Source of the DNA: Mytilus trossulus
Lineage: Eukaryota; Mollusca; Bivalvia; Mytilida; Mytilidae
NCBI RefSeq assembly: GCF_036588685.1
Contig: NC_086378.1
Coordinates: 41,021,578-41,085,577, forward strand
Direction of reading: 5' to 3'
DNA length: 64,000 nt
Made by a program: the position numbers and the translations under genes. Positions 45,081 through 56,398 of this stretch are shown here, one piece after another. The notes under the pieces were generated by a model that ran no database searches, was not told the origin of the DNA, and saw only the letters and a list, made by a program, of their open reading frames with translations. Within the stretch, counting starts at the first letter, position 1; each line of letters opens with the position of its first letter.

Positions 45081-45519
45081 TTTTAACGAAAATTTTTGCC
45101 ACCAATTTAGTCGTTGATAGGAGAATTTCTTGAGAAATATGTTTATGCTGTTAGTAATGTTAGTACAAGAGATTGCCAAGAAGACAAATTGTAAAGAAGA
45201 ATAAGATCGAAAAGATCTGAATATTCCATTATAGGAGTTATTTCCTTAGGCTGTATGCATTGGACATATATTTGCATATACAAAAAACATAAAGAAGTAC
45301 CAGTTTGATTAAAAGGGCATTTATGCTGCGGAATTACATCCAATGGACGATTAGGGTAAAATATGTCAAATGACATGTACGAATATATGTTTGTTTTTAA
45401 AACATACAAAAAATATAGTGCCTAAAGGAGGGATGAACAGAAACTACTATTTTCTAAAAGATAGAATTTAGAATTTTGAGAAAAATATTTATTTGGTAAA
45501 ATAAAGGCAACAGTAGTAT

Positions 45520-46060
45520 ACCGCTGTTCAAAACTCGTAAATCTATGGACAAAAAACAAAATCGGGGCAACAAACTAAAACTGAAGGAAACGCATTAAAT
45601 ATAAGAGGAGAAAAACGGCACAACATTAAAATGTAACACACACAGAAACGGACTAAGCATTAGACAAAATCCTATGAGAATTACAAATATAACATCAAAA
45701 CCAAATGCATGAATTTGGGATAGATAAGTACCATTACACGTCTTATAGTAATGTGAATTCACACTCAAATATAAGAGAAAACAAACGACACAACGGAAAC
45801 GCAACCTTAAAATGTAACACACACTGAAACGAACTATAATATAACAATGGCCATATTCCTGACTTGGAACAGGACATTTTTAAAGGAAAAAATGGTGGGT
45901 CGAACCTGGTTTTGTGGCATGCCAAACCTCCCTCTTTTATGGCAATGTGAAATATAACATTAAAATGGCAACACAACTTAACAGGACTACAATATAAATA
46001 AAAAGGAGAATACAATTGACAAAGAAACACACGAATAATAGCTTACAAACCGCAACAAGT
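45520..46060 (-). repeat. Dispersed repeat downstream of RBCK1
   Basis: Two related blocks contain aaaatgtaacacacac(a/t)gaaac, aaacgacacaacggaaacgc, cctgacttggaacaggac and ctggttttgtggcatgcc, typical of mussel repeats from memory. The minus-strand frames over it have no conserved content. It begins about 100 bp beyond the RBCK1 stop and may be partly transcribed. Confidence 0.6.
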
Positions 46061-46165
46061 TTAAAATTTTAATACGCCAGCATAAAAATCAACAGAAATA
46101 TATAGTATATACATTAATCATAAAAATATTCATCACTGCTGCTAGATGATACTAGGCACGGAGTC

Positions 46166-46246
46166 TTAATGACAATTATTACAGTCTGGATGGCAAGGTT
46201 TAGCATTAACTCTACAGCGACATCCACCAGAAATGTCACCTGGACC
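46166..46246 (-). CDS. RBCK1: RBCK1 (HOIL-1) last coding exon, C-terminal zinc tail
   Basis: On the minus strand the acceptor ttccttttag is followed by 26 codons and TAA: GPGDISGGCRCRVNAKPCHP, then DCNNCH. This Gly-Cys tail with CRC, CHP and CNNCH is the characteristic end of HOIL-1, where it helps bind the second zinc of RING2 and the extra zinc of the C-terminal lobe. The exon starts in phase 0 and joins the RING2 exon at 54445 without any missing residue. A possible polyadenylation signal ATTAAA lies about 95 bp after the stop (46071-46076). All zinc-binding residues of the tail appear present, so the gene is probably functional. Confidence 0.9.
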   Translation of the reverse strand, partial: GPGDISGGCRCRVNAKPCHPDCNNCH

Positions 46247-46576
46247 CTAAAAGGAAATATACAATTATTAATGCTATTGTTGAATAAAATGAATAATCAA
46301 GATCGGCTACTACAAAACAGAAACTGCACGATTTTCACTTTGAAAAAATAAAGGAAATGAGACTAAGGATCGATAAATACCACGAGTGATCTACATATTC
46401 GTCTTAACAGTTGACAAATTAACGTTAGAAATTGGATGACCTGTCAACACAATTCACATACACAATTTTAACGATGTTTTACGGACTATGGATTGTGAGT
46501 CTATTTGTATACTAATCCCAATTAGAATATAGCAAAGTGCTCTGGACCAATTAAATTGTAGGATTTGGTGTTTCAG

Positions 46577-46690
46577 TAATAGTTATCAAATGAGGACGCA
46601 GTGTTTCAACGTATGATCTCACACTGACACATGCAGTCCGAATGGGATAACTATTTTACATCCCACCTGTTCTAAAAAAACCATTTACAC
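46577..46690. mobile_element. ATAGTTATCC MITE, copy 1
   Basis: The sequence from aatagttatcaaatgaggac, cagtgtttcaacg, cactgacacatgcagtcc to gggataactatt has inverted ends (aatagttatc / gataactatt). An inverted relative lies at 47780-47896. Confidence 0.65.
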
Positions 46691-46795
46691 TTCATTAAAT
46701 CTAGTTTTGGACGCCACACAATCCTTATTATATACTTTATACATGTATATCATTATTTAGTATACACCTTTAATTAGCGCCGGACGCAATGTTTT

Positions 46796-47110
46796 TAAGT
46801 ATGTTAAATTAACAGCGAGTTCGTATCCAGTCGTCCTGATTAGGGATTTGAGTCGTGGGTCGATATGTTAAAGGTCTTGAGTTCGAATCCCAGATTTCAG
46901 GGGTGAGCCGGATCATCGCTATGTTTTGTAACATTTTGACAAAAATGCTTAATCCACAATACAACTTAGAATTATTTATATAGATAAGACTAACTGTCAA
47001 AACGTATGTCTATGCTAGGAATCGAACACAAGACCTTCAGCATATCAATCCACGACTCAAACCGCTACACCAGGACGACTGGATACGAACACATTGTTAA
47101 TTTAACATAC
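46796..47110. repeat. Inverted pair of tRNA-like (SINE-type) sequences
   Basis: Left arm: aagtatgttaaattaacag, gtatccagtcgtcctg, gagttcgaatccc. The right arm is its diverged reverse complement, ending gttaatttaacatactt. Read on the minus strand, the right arm has a box-A-like tggtgtagcggtttgag and a box-B-like gtgttcgattcc about 40 bp apart, as in a tRNA-derived RNA polymerase III promoter. A complete tRNA cloverleaf is not evident, so I do not call a tRNA gene. The 46809-47000 frame is a by-product. Confidence 0.6.
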
Positions 47111-47685
47111 TTAAAGTCATAAGAAATCTCAAATTAAAAAAAATAAGGCATAGGGTTTTTTCAATGGATAGTTTTCATTATAAAACTTATGTACATACAC
47201 TTTTTCTGAAGAAAATTCTTTAATTTGTTTTTTTTTAGGAGATGTTTACTTTATTTTAATTGCTTCCTGGAAGAAGCAATTTCCCGACATATTTACCGTA
47301 TGCAAAGTGACCTCAGTGTGACCCATCTCGGAAAAATCCGGTGATCGCAATACGCATGGATGTTCTTAAAATAAACTATTATCTGATTGTACATATTAAA
47401 TACCTGCTCAATATCCATGATTTTTTGTGTTTGTTGACGACAGGTGGCAATCGTTAAACTTCGGCTTCAAAACACGAACTTTAATTACCTGCCATATTTT
47501 CACAACAGCACTGACCGATTGAAAAAAAATTGACGGTTAAACGAAATCTATGGGAAAAAATGATAAAATTGTGTACAGAAGATTACGTTTATGATGTTTG
47601 TATGCATTGGTAAAAGAATTGGAATAACGTTATTACTCACCAGTCACTCGTTTATTATGATTTTAAGCATTGTGTCCGGGGCTCA
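47105..47685 (-). repeat. Dispersed repeat with coding remnants, copy B
   Basis: Diverged direct copy of 3210-3785. Peptide traces remain on the minus strand (MDIEQVFNMYNQ) and on the plus strand (EDYVYDVCMHW), both with stops. It starts immediately after the tRNA-like inverted pair. Confidence 0.7.
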
Positions 47686-47779
47686 ACAAAGGTATATACT
47701 ATATAATTGTATAGCGTTCTAAACTTGATTTTATGAAGCGTTAATAATTTCTTTTACTAATCTAGAACAGATGGGATAC

Positions 47780-47896
47780 AAAATAGTTATCCAAGTCGGA
47801 GTCGAACTTGTTGTGTCAGTGTAAGATCACCCTCTAGCCCCCGGCTATCATGATAATTTTAAACCGACACACCGCGTCCTCATGGGATAACTATTA
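47780..47896. mobile_element. ATAGTTATCC MITE, copy 2
   Basis: The ends aatagttatccaagtcgg and cctcatgggataactatt are inverted repeats. The inside has gtgtcagtgtaagatcac, matching the copy at 46577 in reverse. Confidence 0.7.
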
Positions 47897-48364
47897 CAAA
47901 CATTGTATTTTTCCTACATTTATTTTGATAGTTAGTCTTTTCCGTAGAAACTTAAGTTTAATTGTGGATTAGGCATTCTCGCCAAATTGTTACAAAACAT
48001 AGGAAAGCATACAAAACAAAGAAACTCAAGCAAGGATGATCTAATAGGGATGATCTGGCTCAGATAACCCCAGGTAGAAGAGCTGTGAGGTAATAATTGT
48101 GTAGAAATAACGTTCGTAGTAAGGGATTATCCTTTTGTCTACAACTGTCCCGAAGCATAGTTATGAGATTGAAAAGATTTATCACACTGTGATTGAAACT
48201 GACTAAAAGTTGAATTTTGAAATAAACCAAAACATTCAAAATAAGTTGAAGTTGAAGTTTACTTGTGCATTTGAATTGCTACCTTTAATATAATTATGAA
48301 AACATAAAATCACTTCAAATTACTATAAAATTAAACAATATTAAAGCAATACAAAAAGTAATAA

Positions 48365-48780
48365 ATTGCTGCGCCGAGCGCAGATGGATACGACCGCAGA
48401 GGTCCAACCCTGAACAGTTGGGGCAAAAATGGACACAATATTCACGCTTGATACAGGCCTGAATTTGGATTCTAATAAAATATTTGACACATAATAGGTT
48501 TAAGATATAGAATAACTGTAGTATAAAACTTAGAAATGGTTACGTAATGTATTGATGGTTGCTTCCCTCCCTCCCCCCCCCAAAAATACCCCTCTTTTTT
48601 CAGTTTTGTGCATTACAATATGCTGTTTCGAATGGACTTCCCCCCCGAAAACAAACCACTAAAAAAATTCTGAAAAAAAATTCCCCCCCCTCCATTTTTT
48701 TCAAATTTCCAATGGAGCTTGCAACTATAATTACTCATTTCAAAAATACATCACAAAAGTCAAAATGACATACATGATCA
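48365..48780 (+). repeat. 5' part of the 'ggacaagtatggacaca' repeat
   Basis: It begins with ctgcgccgagcgcagatgg, atacgaccgcagaggtcc and gaacagttggggcaaaaatg, which looks like the true 5' end of the family, then the gaatttggattct and aataggttt words. It includes C runs at about 48560-48700. The 69-codon frame is a by-product. Confidence 0.75.
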
Positions 48781-48924
48781 TGGCTAAAATTAATATCCGT
48801 TCATCAGCATTTTTATTAGTAACTTCTAAAAATTAATTGACAGCTAATCACCTGAAGACAATACAACAATTATTTATACATAATTTAAAAGCAGTGTAAG
48901 GGAGGTAATTCAAACGTTATATAT

Positions 48925-49560
48925 AACAAATGGGGAATGTGTCCATAGGGACACAGATGATGCCCCCACTAGCATATCACATTAAAAAGGGACATAACTC
49001 AATAACTGTAAAATTGACTCTCCCAAAATTAAAACCTGAACTGGGTTAAGTGGTTATAAGCATTATATATTTCATTAACTTAGTTGAGACAAACTTAAGT
49101 TAGAGAACAGAAACAAAATATCATATGTGGTTATATAGGGACAAAACTGAAGAAAATTAATCAAAGTGCTTACAAGCACCAATTGGTGAAGATTGTTATA
49201 TTTTTTTCAGTGAACATTGCATTGTATTTAGCATTGATTGTTATTGATGCAATTAATTTTTTTAAATTGAAGTTATCTTCCTTTTTCCATAATTGTAGTT
49301 CACTGAACTACAGTTATGGACAAAGGAAGATAATTCCATATATTTTTTGTTTGTTTCATTTTTAAAGGAGCATAACTTTAGAACACTTGAAGTGACACCA
49401 CCAAAATTCAAACTTGATCTTTATTTTAGGCAATAAGCATTTTGTACAAGTTGTATACCATTTGGTTAAGGCAAACTAAAGCGAGAGAACGGAAACTAAC
49501 TTCGGGACGTACGTACGGACAAGGGTAATAAAAATACTCCTTCCGCCACAGATGAACCGT
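48925..49560 (+). repeat. Dispersed repeat with a 59-bp palindrome
   Basis: The sequence aaatggggaatgtgtccata, ggacacagatgatgcccc, then two versions of a block ending ataagcatt(a/t)t, is a common bivalve repeat from memory. At 49274-49332 TATCTTCCTTTTTCCATAAT pairs with attatcttcctttg-type sequence read in reverse: two 29-base arms with two mismatches around one base. Confidence 0.6.
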
Positions 49561-49594
49561 ACACTACAGACAAGTACACCTTACAATCAATCTT

Positions 49595-50285
49595 TGTAAT
49601 ACATATTGCCTATAGTATCTTGAAAACTTAACATTGACCAATGACGCATAACATTGAGGTCAAGGTCAGATGGTACTTGACAAACAAACTTTCATATCTT
49701 ACAATCCTTCCATACAACTAATATAATTGACATATTGACCTATTGCTTATAGTTTTTAGTTTACACCAAATAAACATGACATATTGCATACAGTATTAGA
49801 AAAAAAACCATCATATCTCATAAACTTTATTTGACTACTGAACCATGAAAATGAGTTAACTGTCAGATGACACCTGCCAGTTGGACATGTACACATTAAA
49901 ATCATTCCATAAACTAATTTTCGTGGGAACAGGTTAACCACGAATTTCAATGTTCAACGAATAACACATGTTTAATATGCTTTGTATACAGAAATTGATA
50001 AAGCCAAGAAATCAAATGAGGTTGAGGTCAAATGAAAACTGTCTGATGGGCATGATAACCTTGCAAGGTACGCAGAAACTAAATATAATTATCCTTTTAC
50101 TCATATTAAGAGAGAAATTAACATCTCAAAAAATCTTAACTTTTTTTTTCAAGTAGTCGCTGAACCATAAAAATGAGGTCAAGAACACATAGACATAGGA
50201 AAGACGGGATCGTCGTAACATAAAAGCATCTATATACAAAGTATGAAGCATCAAGGTCCTCCACCTTCTAAAATATAATATAAAA
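49595..50285 (+). repeat. Partial copy of the 'gaggtcaaggtcagatg' family
   Basis: The words accatgaaaatgag, cagatgacacctgccagttg, acatgtacac, gcatgataaccttgcaagg, tttttttttcaagtagtcgc and tatatacaaagtatgaagca match 57560-58700 in direct orientation. Confidence 0.8.
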
Positions 50286-50620
50286 AAGAAGATGTGGTAT
50301 GATTGCCAATGAGACATCTCTCCACAAGAAACCAAACGACAAAGAAATTAACAACTATAGGTCATCGTATGGCCTTCAACGAACAAAGCCCATACCACAG
50401 TCAGCAAAAAAAAAGACGCCGAATGACATTGTAAAACTATTCAAACGAGAAAATTAACGGCCTTATTCCTGTTCAAAAATTGAATGAAAAACAATATGTA
50501 ACACATAAACAAACGACAACCACTGAATAACAGGCTCCTGACATGGGACAGGCACATACATACAGAACGTGGCGGGGTTAAACATGTTAGCGGGATCACA
50601 ACCCTCTTCTTAACAGAGAA
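50275..50620 (+). repeat. 'gattgccaatgagaca' mussel repeat with Penelope-like tail
   Basis: It starts with gaagatgtggtatgattgcc and continues as in 39115-39360, then ends with aacaggctcctgacatggga, ggcggggttaaacatgtt, the reverse of the tail at 37780-37830. Confidence 0.8.
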
Positions 50621-50799
50621 TAGTGGTGTAACAGTTCAACATAAGAACTATCCATAAAAATCAGGTGATAAGGGCTTAACTCATCAGATGGGTACAAATA
50701 CTACACAGATTGGACGTGGCCGGGTACTTGTATATCCCAACAACAAAAAGACATTAAGTACAGATATGAGAGTATTCACAGTTATTGACAGCTAGTTCA

Positions 50800-50885
50800 A
50801 ACTTGAAAACTGGGCAAATAATAAAAAAATCTAAATTCATGTTTATATTCAGCATATCAATGAACCCCAAGGAATCAAATTTTGG
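50800..50885 (+). repeat. Fragment of the 'ggacaagtatggacaca' repeat
   Basis: The words ttgaaaactgggc, aaatctaaattcatg, cagcatatcaatgaacccc and ggaatcaaattttg correspond to part of that family. Confidence 0.6.
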
Positions 50886-53329
50886 CAAAGACGGCTTCAA
50901 GCCGTCAATCCCTAATGGGGTAGACCAGAGTGACATCCCCTCACGTCATTCGTTTTGCTTGTATAGTGTTGAAACCCCACCCCCCCCAACAAATCTTACT
51001 GAGATTGATGAGAAGGAGGCAGGCACACACATGAATAAATTGACTTTAAACACTTTTTTATTTTCCTTCTGTTTCTCGCGAAAATATCGTATCGTGAGCT
51101 CTCCTTTACACTATTTACGTTTCTTTTACAATCTGGAAAAATCAGAATGACGAGATATTCTAAATATATCCAACCTTCATTATATTTAATAGTGACGTCA
51201 TTGTGGGAATGCCACACTACGCAGAAGCAGGGATATCCTTCACTGGTGATTTGAATCATTCTCAGAGTTCGTGCACTAATTAAAAATTGGTATAATTGTA
51301 TTTGCTGTTGATGATTCAAACATGCAATACTTTAATTTGTAGGTCAGCAACTTTCAACGTAAACAAAGACCGTGGGGATACATGAGATTGGGGAAAGAAA
51401 CGATTTTATTATTTTTTTCTGTAAAATTCTGTTTTCAGAATCTTCCTCCAATTCAGGAGCACCTCAATTGATGAGTAATTATCCACTAAAATGAAAGTTA
51501 ATGTATCTGAACACTTAAAATTTGACATTTAGTATATGATTGGTAGTCTTTTATTAAAACTAAATTTTGTGTACCAACATAATCATTGTAATTTGTAATG
51601 GTAAAAAAACATTAAATTTAAAATATTGCATTTTGTAGTTTCAACCTATTTATTCATGAAATTTACAAATATTTCAAAATATAGGATCATATTGTTTTTT
51701 TTTTATTAATACGTGTATCCCTGTGATGAGAGTTGTAACTGGAAACTTTATCAATGGAATATAGATTTTTCAGGCCTCATAGCCAGAAATTAGTAGCCTC
51801 GGATTTTGCTAATTAATATTCATAATAAGTAAATGAGAATTGTACCACGTGATAATAGTTTGAACTGGTCTGGCTAAATATCACTAAAATCTTTAAAATA
51901 CGGATATTATAAGTTGCCCGTCACAGAGTCCTTATTTACAATCACTTTGAAATTTCCGTAAAGGGAAAACGGTACTATTTATTCTGCCATAGGCGACAAT
52001 ACTAACATTTTTTAAAATTTACCAGTTTCTATAATAAAAACCTGGTTAAGACAGTTATGTGTGGTGTTAGTACTTTATTTCTGTATTCTAAAAATTGAAG
52101 TCAAATAGTATCATGACCAATTTCCAACGGAGCTGGTTTATGTTATCTATGCCCACCGTCATTTTGCACCAAGTTTATGAAATTTTGGAAGCCTTTTTAA
52201 ATAATTCTCTAGAAAATATTTCAATAGGTTTTAAACTTTATAATGTAAATTTACACACTGCAGTTATTCATAGATAAATAAAAAAATATATTGTACCCTG
52301 ACATCCAATCACAGCGCTCCTAAGTTGACTTCCTTCCCCTGTCTTGGGTACACAAAAGGCCAACCTAATGCTAGGAAAATGTAATACTACTGTTTTCCCT
52401 AACGTTGTCAGGCGGTCAAAATCAAAACAATGAACGCGAATTTAGTGAATTTATCATGTTTTCGTGAGTTTATTCTTCTTGAAATAGGGGCATTTTAACT
52501 TTACGTTGGAAGCTAAAGTTCAACGACTACACATACAAGGTTTGGACTTGCCTTTTCTTTGGACATTGAAGTTTCAAATTTCATCCCGGTAACCTGTTTT
52601 TCTAATGACCTTTCAAGCAAATTTTCAACACGAAGTCAGCCGTTTTAGCCTGTATTTTACACTGCAATGTTAAAAGCCTCTCGCTTCGATTTTTAAAATA
52701 GCTCAGGAACCTTGATTTATGAAACAACAGTCATTATGTTTCGTTTAAATTGTGTATATTGTTGTGTATACTTATTTTCTGCCCCGGCAACCTGTCTATC
52801 ACTTACATTACTTTTTTCAAAATTCCCTATCATTTTAATATAATTTCCGTGACCAGTATCCGATTTCTTTAGTATAATATTCAATTAAGCAAAGTGGCGT
52901 TGATTTCTGGATAGGTAACTTTCTTAAGAAAAAAAATAAAATCTTAGAGTACTGTCACCAAAAATGGAAAATGGCCCTAGCCTGCAGTTCAGTGGTACAC
53001 AATTAAGATTTTAAAAAATATTGTAGTTGTTTTTAAATGACATAATTCAGTTGAATTTTAGATAAATTACTATCAACTTTAATCGAATGTTTAGATTTAG
53101 ATTTGGAAGATGCAAATCTCTTCCATGGTCCTAATTGAATCATAAACTAAGGAAACGAAATTACATTAAACAACAATTGATTTCAATATTGTCAACCTTT
53201 TTACATGTTCTAGCTGCTCTTTTTTTCATTCTTAGTTTATTTGAAGACTATCAAAAGATACCCCAAAAAAATAAAAAAAATAATTTCCCCTCAGAGCTAT
53301 TCAGCTTCTTGATTATTAAAATCAAACTA

Positions 53330-54005
53330 AGTTTCATTTTGGACACTTTGGACCATAATGTAGACCAATTTGAAAACGGGACCCAAAATTAAAAATCTAA
53401 ATTAACGGTTAGATTCTGCTAATATAAGGAATCAAAGATCCTTAATAATTCAATTTTCGATGAAATCAAACAAAGTTTAATTTTGGACCTCATGTGAACC
53501 AATTTAAAAACTGAGACCAAATTCCAAAAACTTAATACACGGTTAGTTTCAGCATATCAAAGAATCCCAAGAATTCAAGAATGAAACCCCATTGAAATTG
53601 GTCAAGAAATAAGCAATTTATACAAAGTATTAGAAAAGTATTGTGTTGGTCCCTTTTTGGCACCTTATTCCTAAACAGTTCCAAAATCAATCCCAACCTT
53701 ACCTTTTTGGAATAGACCTTCTGGTACAATTTCAGAAAGATCCATACACAAGTTATTGTTTGGAAACTAGAAAAATACTTATTTTTTCCCCTTTTTGTCC
53801 CATGTTCCTAAACTGTTGGAACCATATCCCAAGCTTACTTTTTTGGTTTCAAACCTTGTGTTTGAATTTCATAGAGATCCATTCATTTATACTAAAGTTA
53901 TTGTCCGGACACTAAGTGTCTTCGGACGACGCTGACGACGACGACGACTACAGACGACGACGATACCAATATACGGACGCAAAAGTTTTTTGCCGTCGTA
54001 TAGAA
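53330..54005 (+). repeat. 3' part of the 'ggacaagtatggacaca' repeat
   Basis: Units with ttttggacactttggacc, cagcatatcaaagaatccc and aaactgttggaacc lead into the GAC-rich end (gacgacgctgacgacgacg, acgactacagacgacg) and ttgccgtcgtatag, the same end seen at 44140-44220. Open frames here are by-products. Confidence 0.75.
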
Positions 54006-54444
54006 ACGATTTCACTTGTGCTGAATTCAAAGATTTTACCTTTTTCTATTAATGTGTCAACGATTTACAGTATTTTTCTGTGCATAGTTTCAAGATCGTT
54101 GCGTGTTAATTTATCGGTACTTTATAATGACAATTTGTTTACCAATATACACAAGTTTCGTCGTTTATATTCAACGACTTGTATTTAAGTGCTCTTTGTT
54201 AATTTGTTTCAAATTTTGACTCATTTTTTTTTTAAATCCGTCATAATATTCAAAAGTGAATTTGTGCTACATCATATTCGCTAATATTCGCTACGTGAAC
54301 ATGTTAATTTCATTAAAAAAAATATTTACCAATATACATAAATATCAAATGTTAGAGAAAGGTGAACCACCAGCAGCGGTATCGACCCAGTGCTAGTAAA
54401 TTAAGTAATAAGTTACTCACTTAACTTGTCAAATATAAACTTAC

Positions 54445-54588
54445 ATCGGGTCCCCATCTTGGTCCTTTCGTCACCCAACATATTTCGGTTTTGCATATTG
54501 AACATTTTATCCAATCACACCCATCTTTTTTCTGTAATATAACTTTGCACTGAGGGCAATGCATTGCATCCCCTTTATTAACCATGTC
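54445..54588 (-). CDS. RBCK1: RBCK1 (HOIL-1) exon encoding RING2
   Basis: The 48-codon exon has a good acceptor (atattcatttcag) and donor (gtaagt), both phase 0. It reads [20 protein letters not shown], then [18 protein letters not shown] and [10 protein letters not shown]. This is the RING2 (catalytic) domain of an RBR E3 ligase. CPQC and CSIC bind zinc, and the Cys of DGCDW (residue 24 of the exon) is the active-site Cys that forms the ubiquitin thioester. The VTKGPRWGP end is diagnostic of HOIL-1 among RBR proteins. HOIL-1 works in the LUBAC complex in immune signalling and can attach ubiquitin by ester bonds. All key residues are present. Confidence 0.93.
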
Positions 54589-54844
54589 CTGAAATGAATA
54601 TTTAACCTTTTCATAAACATTTACGAATAAAAGGAGAAAATGAGGTAAACGCCAATCACACAACACCCCACCGATAAAAGACACCCATATTCTAGAAAAA
54701 TTGTTATTAAACTTAAATTTTATAAAACATTCTGATTATTATGTGTCTCCATAAGTTGACAATTAAGATAAATAACTACATGTAGTGACGACGTTACTGG
54801 TTTTGGATAAGCGATATGAGAATTTGTGTATATACTGTGTATAA

Positions 54845-55190
54845 AGAATATGTGTTTCGTACCAAATTGTTTAGAGGGAAACATAAACCGTTACTCTAAA
54901 GTTTATCACGTGAAACCACATCAGCCTGTTTCAAGAGATACAATTTCTAGATGGATAAAAAAAAAGTAATTGCAAAAGCTAACATTGACACAACAATTTT
55001 CAAAGTTCACAGCGTTAGATCTGCATCAGTTTCTAAAGCTAAAGATGAATGCAGTACCTATTTCTCGTATTTTACAAAAAGCAGGATGGTCAGATGCAAG
55101 CACATTTGCGAAATTTTATAATATAAAGATTGAAAAAGATGAAATTCTTTCAGCTTTAATGTGTTGGAGAATTAATCATAAGGTAAGACA
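54845..55190 (+). pseudogene. Tyrosine recombinase C-terminal relic
   Basis: Pieces in three frames form the catalytic end of a tyrosine recombinase. The first is YVFRTKLFRGKHKPLL, then a stop. The second is VKPHQPVSRDTISRWIKKK, followed by IAKANIDTTIFKVHSVRSAS. After a one-base shift comes MNAVPISRILQKAGWSDAST and FAKFYN. HSVR supplies the His-x-x-Arg pair, GW the next conserved position, and FYN the nucleophilic Tyr. Such recombinases belong to Crypton- or DIRS-like transposons of animals; which one cannot be told from this end. It is antisense to RBCK1 inside its intron. Confidence 0.75.
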
Positions 55191-55539
55191 ATATATAATT
55201 CTTATCCTTAGTATTCAGTTTTATCATTATGATCCATTATGAACTTTGAAGACTTGAGTTTCACACATGAGCAGCACAATCTCATTTAATCCATACAGTG
55301 TTTACACAACTCATAAAATTACAATTAAACTTCGCCTTTTACCAAGGTAAGACTCGTTTAATACACCTTATCGCTATTTCCGCTTGACCCGAGAATCTGT
55401 TCCGCTTGAACTATTGGCGTCATACAACAATCACTTTTCCATTGTGGCGTCAGATATTTTGAATTATGACGTCAAAATTTTACGGGACCCTGTGTGATGT
55501 CCAGTAATGGCGGACAAATAGCGATAAGGTGTATTGTTA

Positions 55540-55730
55540 AATTTAGTATGACGTCCATTATAACATAACTGGTAATATAATTGTTTAGGGGCTGCTGAAG
55601 TACTCCCCCGGGTGCGGGAGTTTCTCACTAGATTGAAAACAGTAAAAAAATTAACGGTACCAATTTTCTTGCACCAGATGCGCATTTCGACAATACATGT
55701 TTCTTCAGTGATGCTCGTGGCCAAAATATT
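55540..55730 (+). repeat. Repeat-end fragments
   Basis: The words atttagtatgacgtccatta (shared with 37880), cccgggtgcgggagtttctc and accagatgcgcatttcgaca, cttcagtgatgctcgtgg are ends of mussel repeats known to me from memory. The LINE relic follows directly. Confidence 0.5.
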
Positions 55731-56398
55731 TAGGCGTAACTATAAGCCATGATCTTGAATGGGGAACACATATAAACAATTACCTGTAATTACCTGTAAG
55801 GCAAACAAAACCTTAGATTTCTTCGTAGGAACTTAAAAAACTGCACACGTAAGGTTAAAAATCTAACGTACACATCACTTGTCCGTCCAGTCGTCGAATA
55901 CTCTTCCCCTATCTGGGATCCGTACAAAAAGCAACACATCACGCAGGTTGAGCAGGTACAGTGTAAGGCAGCCAGGTTTGTCTTCAATGATTATAAAGAC
56001 AGATCACCTGGAGCATTTTCAAATTTAATTTAATCATTGGAATGGGAAAATTTAGAAATAAGAAGGAAAAAAGATAGATTAACTATGCTATATAAAATAA
56101 ATTGGGGGTTAGTTGAAGTTCCTAAGGACAATTTAGCAATATCTAATAGACGTACTAGGGGGGAACATAAATTTAGGCAAATATCAACAAATAAAGATTT
56201 CTATAAATTTTCATTTTATCCTCGCACTATTTCGAACTGGAACTCACTACCTGAAGCAATACGTATGTCTGACACCCTGGAATCCTTCAAAAGTGGCATA
56301 TCCACTCTAACATTTGAAGGATCCACAACAACTTTTTAAACTACAAAGCCACTGTACATAATGTATATATGTTATTGTTAATGATAGGTCTTTGTCAT
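55731..56398 (+). pseudogene. LINE ORF2 C-terminal relic (Jockey/CR1-like)
   Basis: The 3' end of a LINE reading frame can be followed with shifts: GVTISHDLEWGTHINNY, then KANKTLDF, RNLKNCTRKVKNLTYTSLVR, PVVEYSSPIWDPYKKQH, VQCKAARFVFNDYKDRS and a stop. The 100-codon frame 56037-56339 follows (MEWENLEIRRKKDRLTMLYK to FYPRTISNWNSLPEAIRMSD). The family ends here. A tail of about 60 bp (gttattgttaatgatagg, tctttgtcat) leads straight into the GAA array, as expected when a LINE ends in a simple repeat. It is 5'-truncated, with at least two frameshifts and one stop. Confidence 0.85.

Larger units (their letters stand above)
46247..54444 (-). other. RBCK1 intron, 8.2 kb
   Basis: The donor is gtaagt at 54444 and the acceptor ttttag at 46247 (minus strand). 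The intron is filled with MITEs, tRNA-like sequences, dispersed repeats and tandem units. From about 51,000 to 53,300 I recognise nothing. Confidence 0.8.

Noticed and set aside
46809-47000. Functional tRNA gene
   Set aside because: Box A and box B-like words exist but no convincing cloverleaf with acceptor stem pairing could be drawn; it is more likely tRNA-derived repeat sequence.
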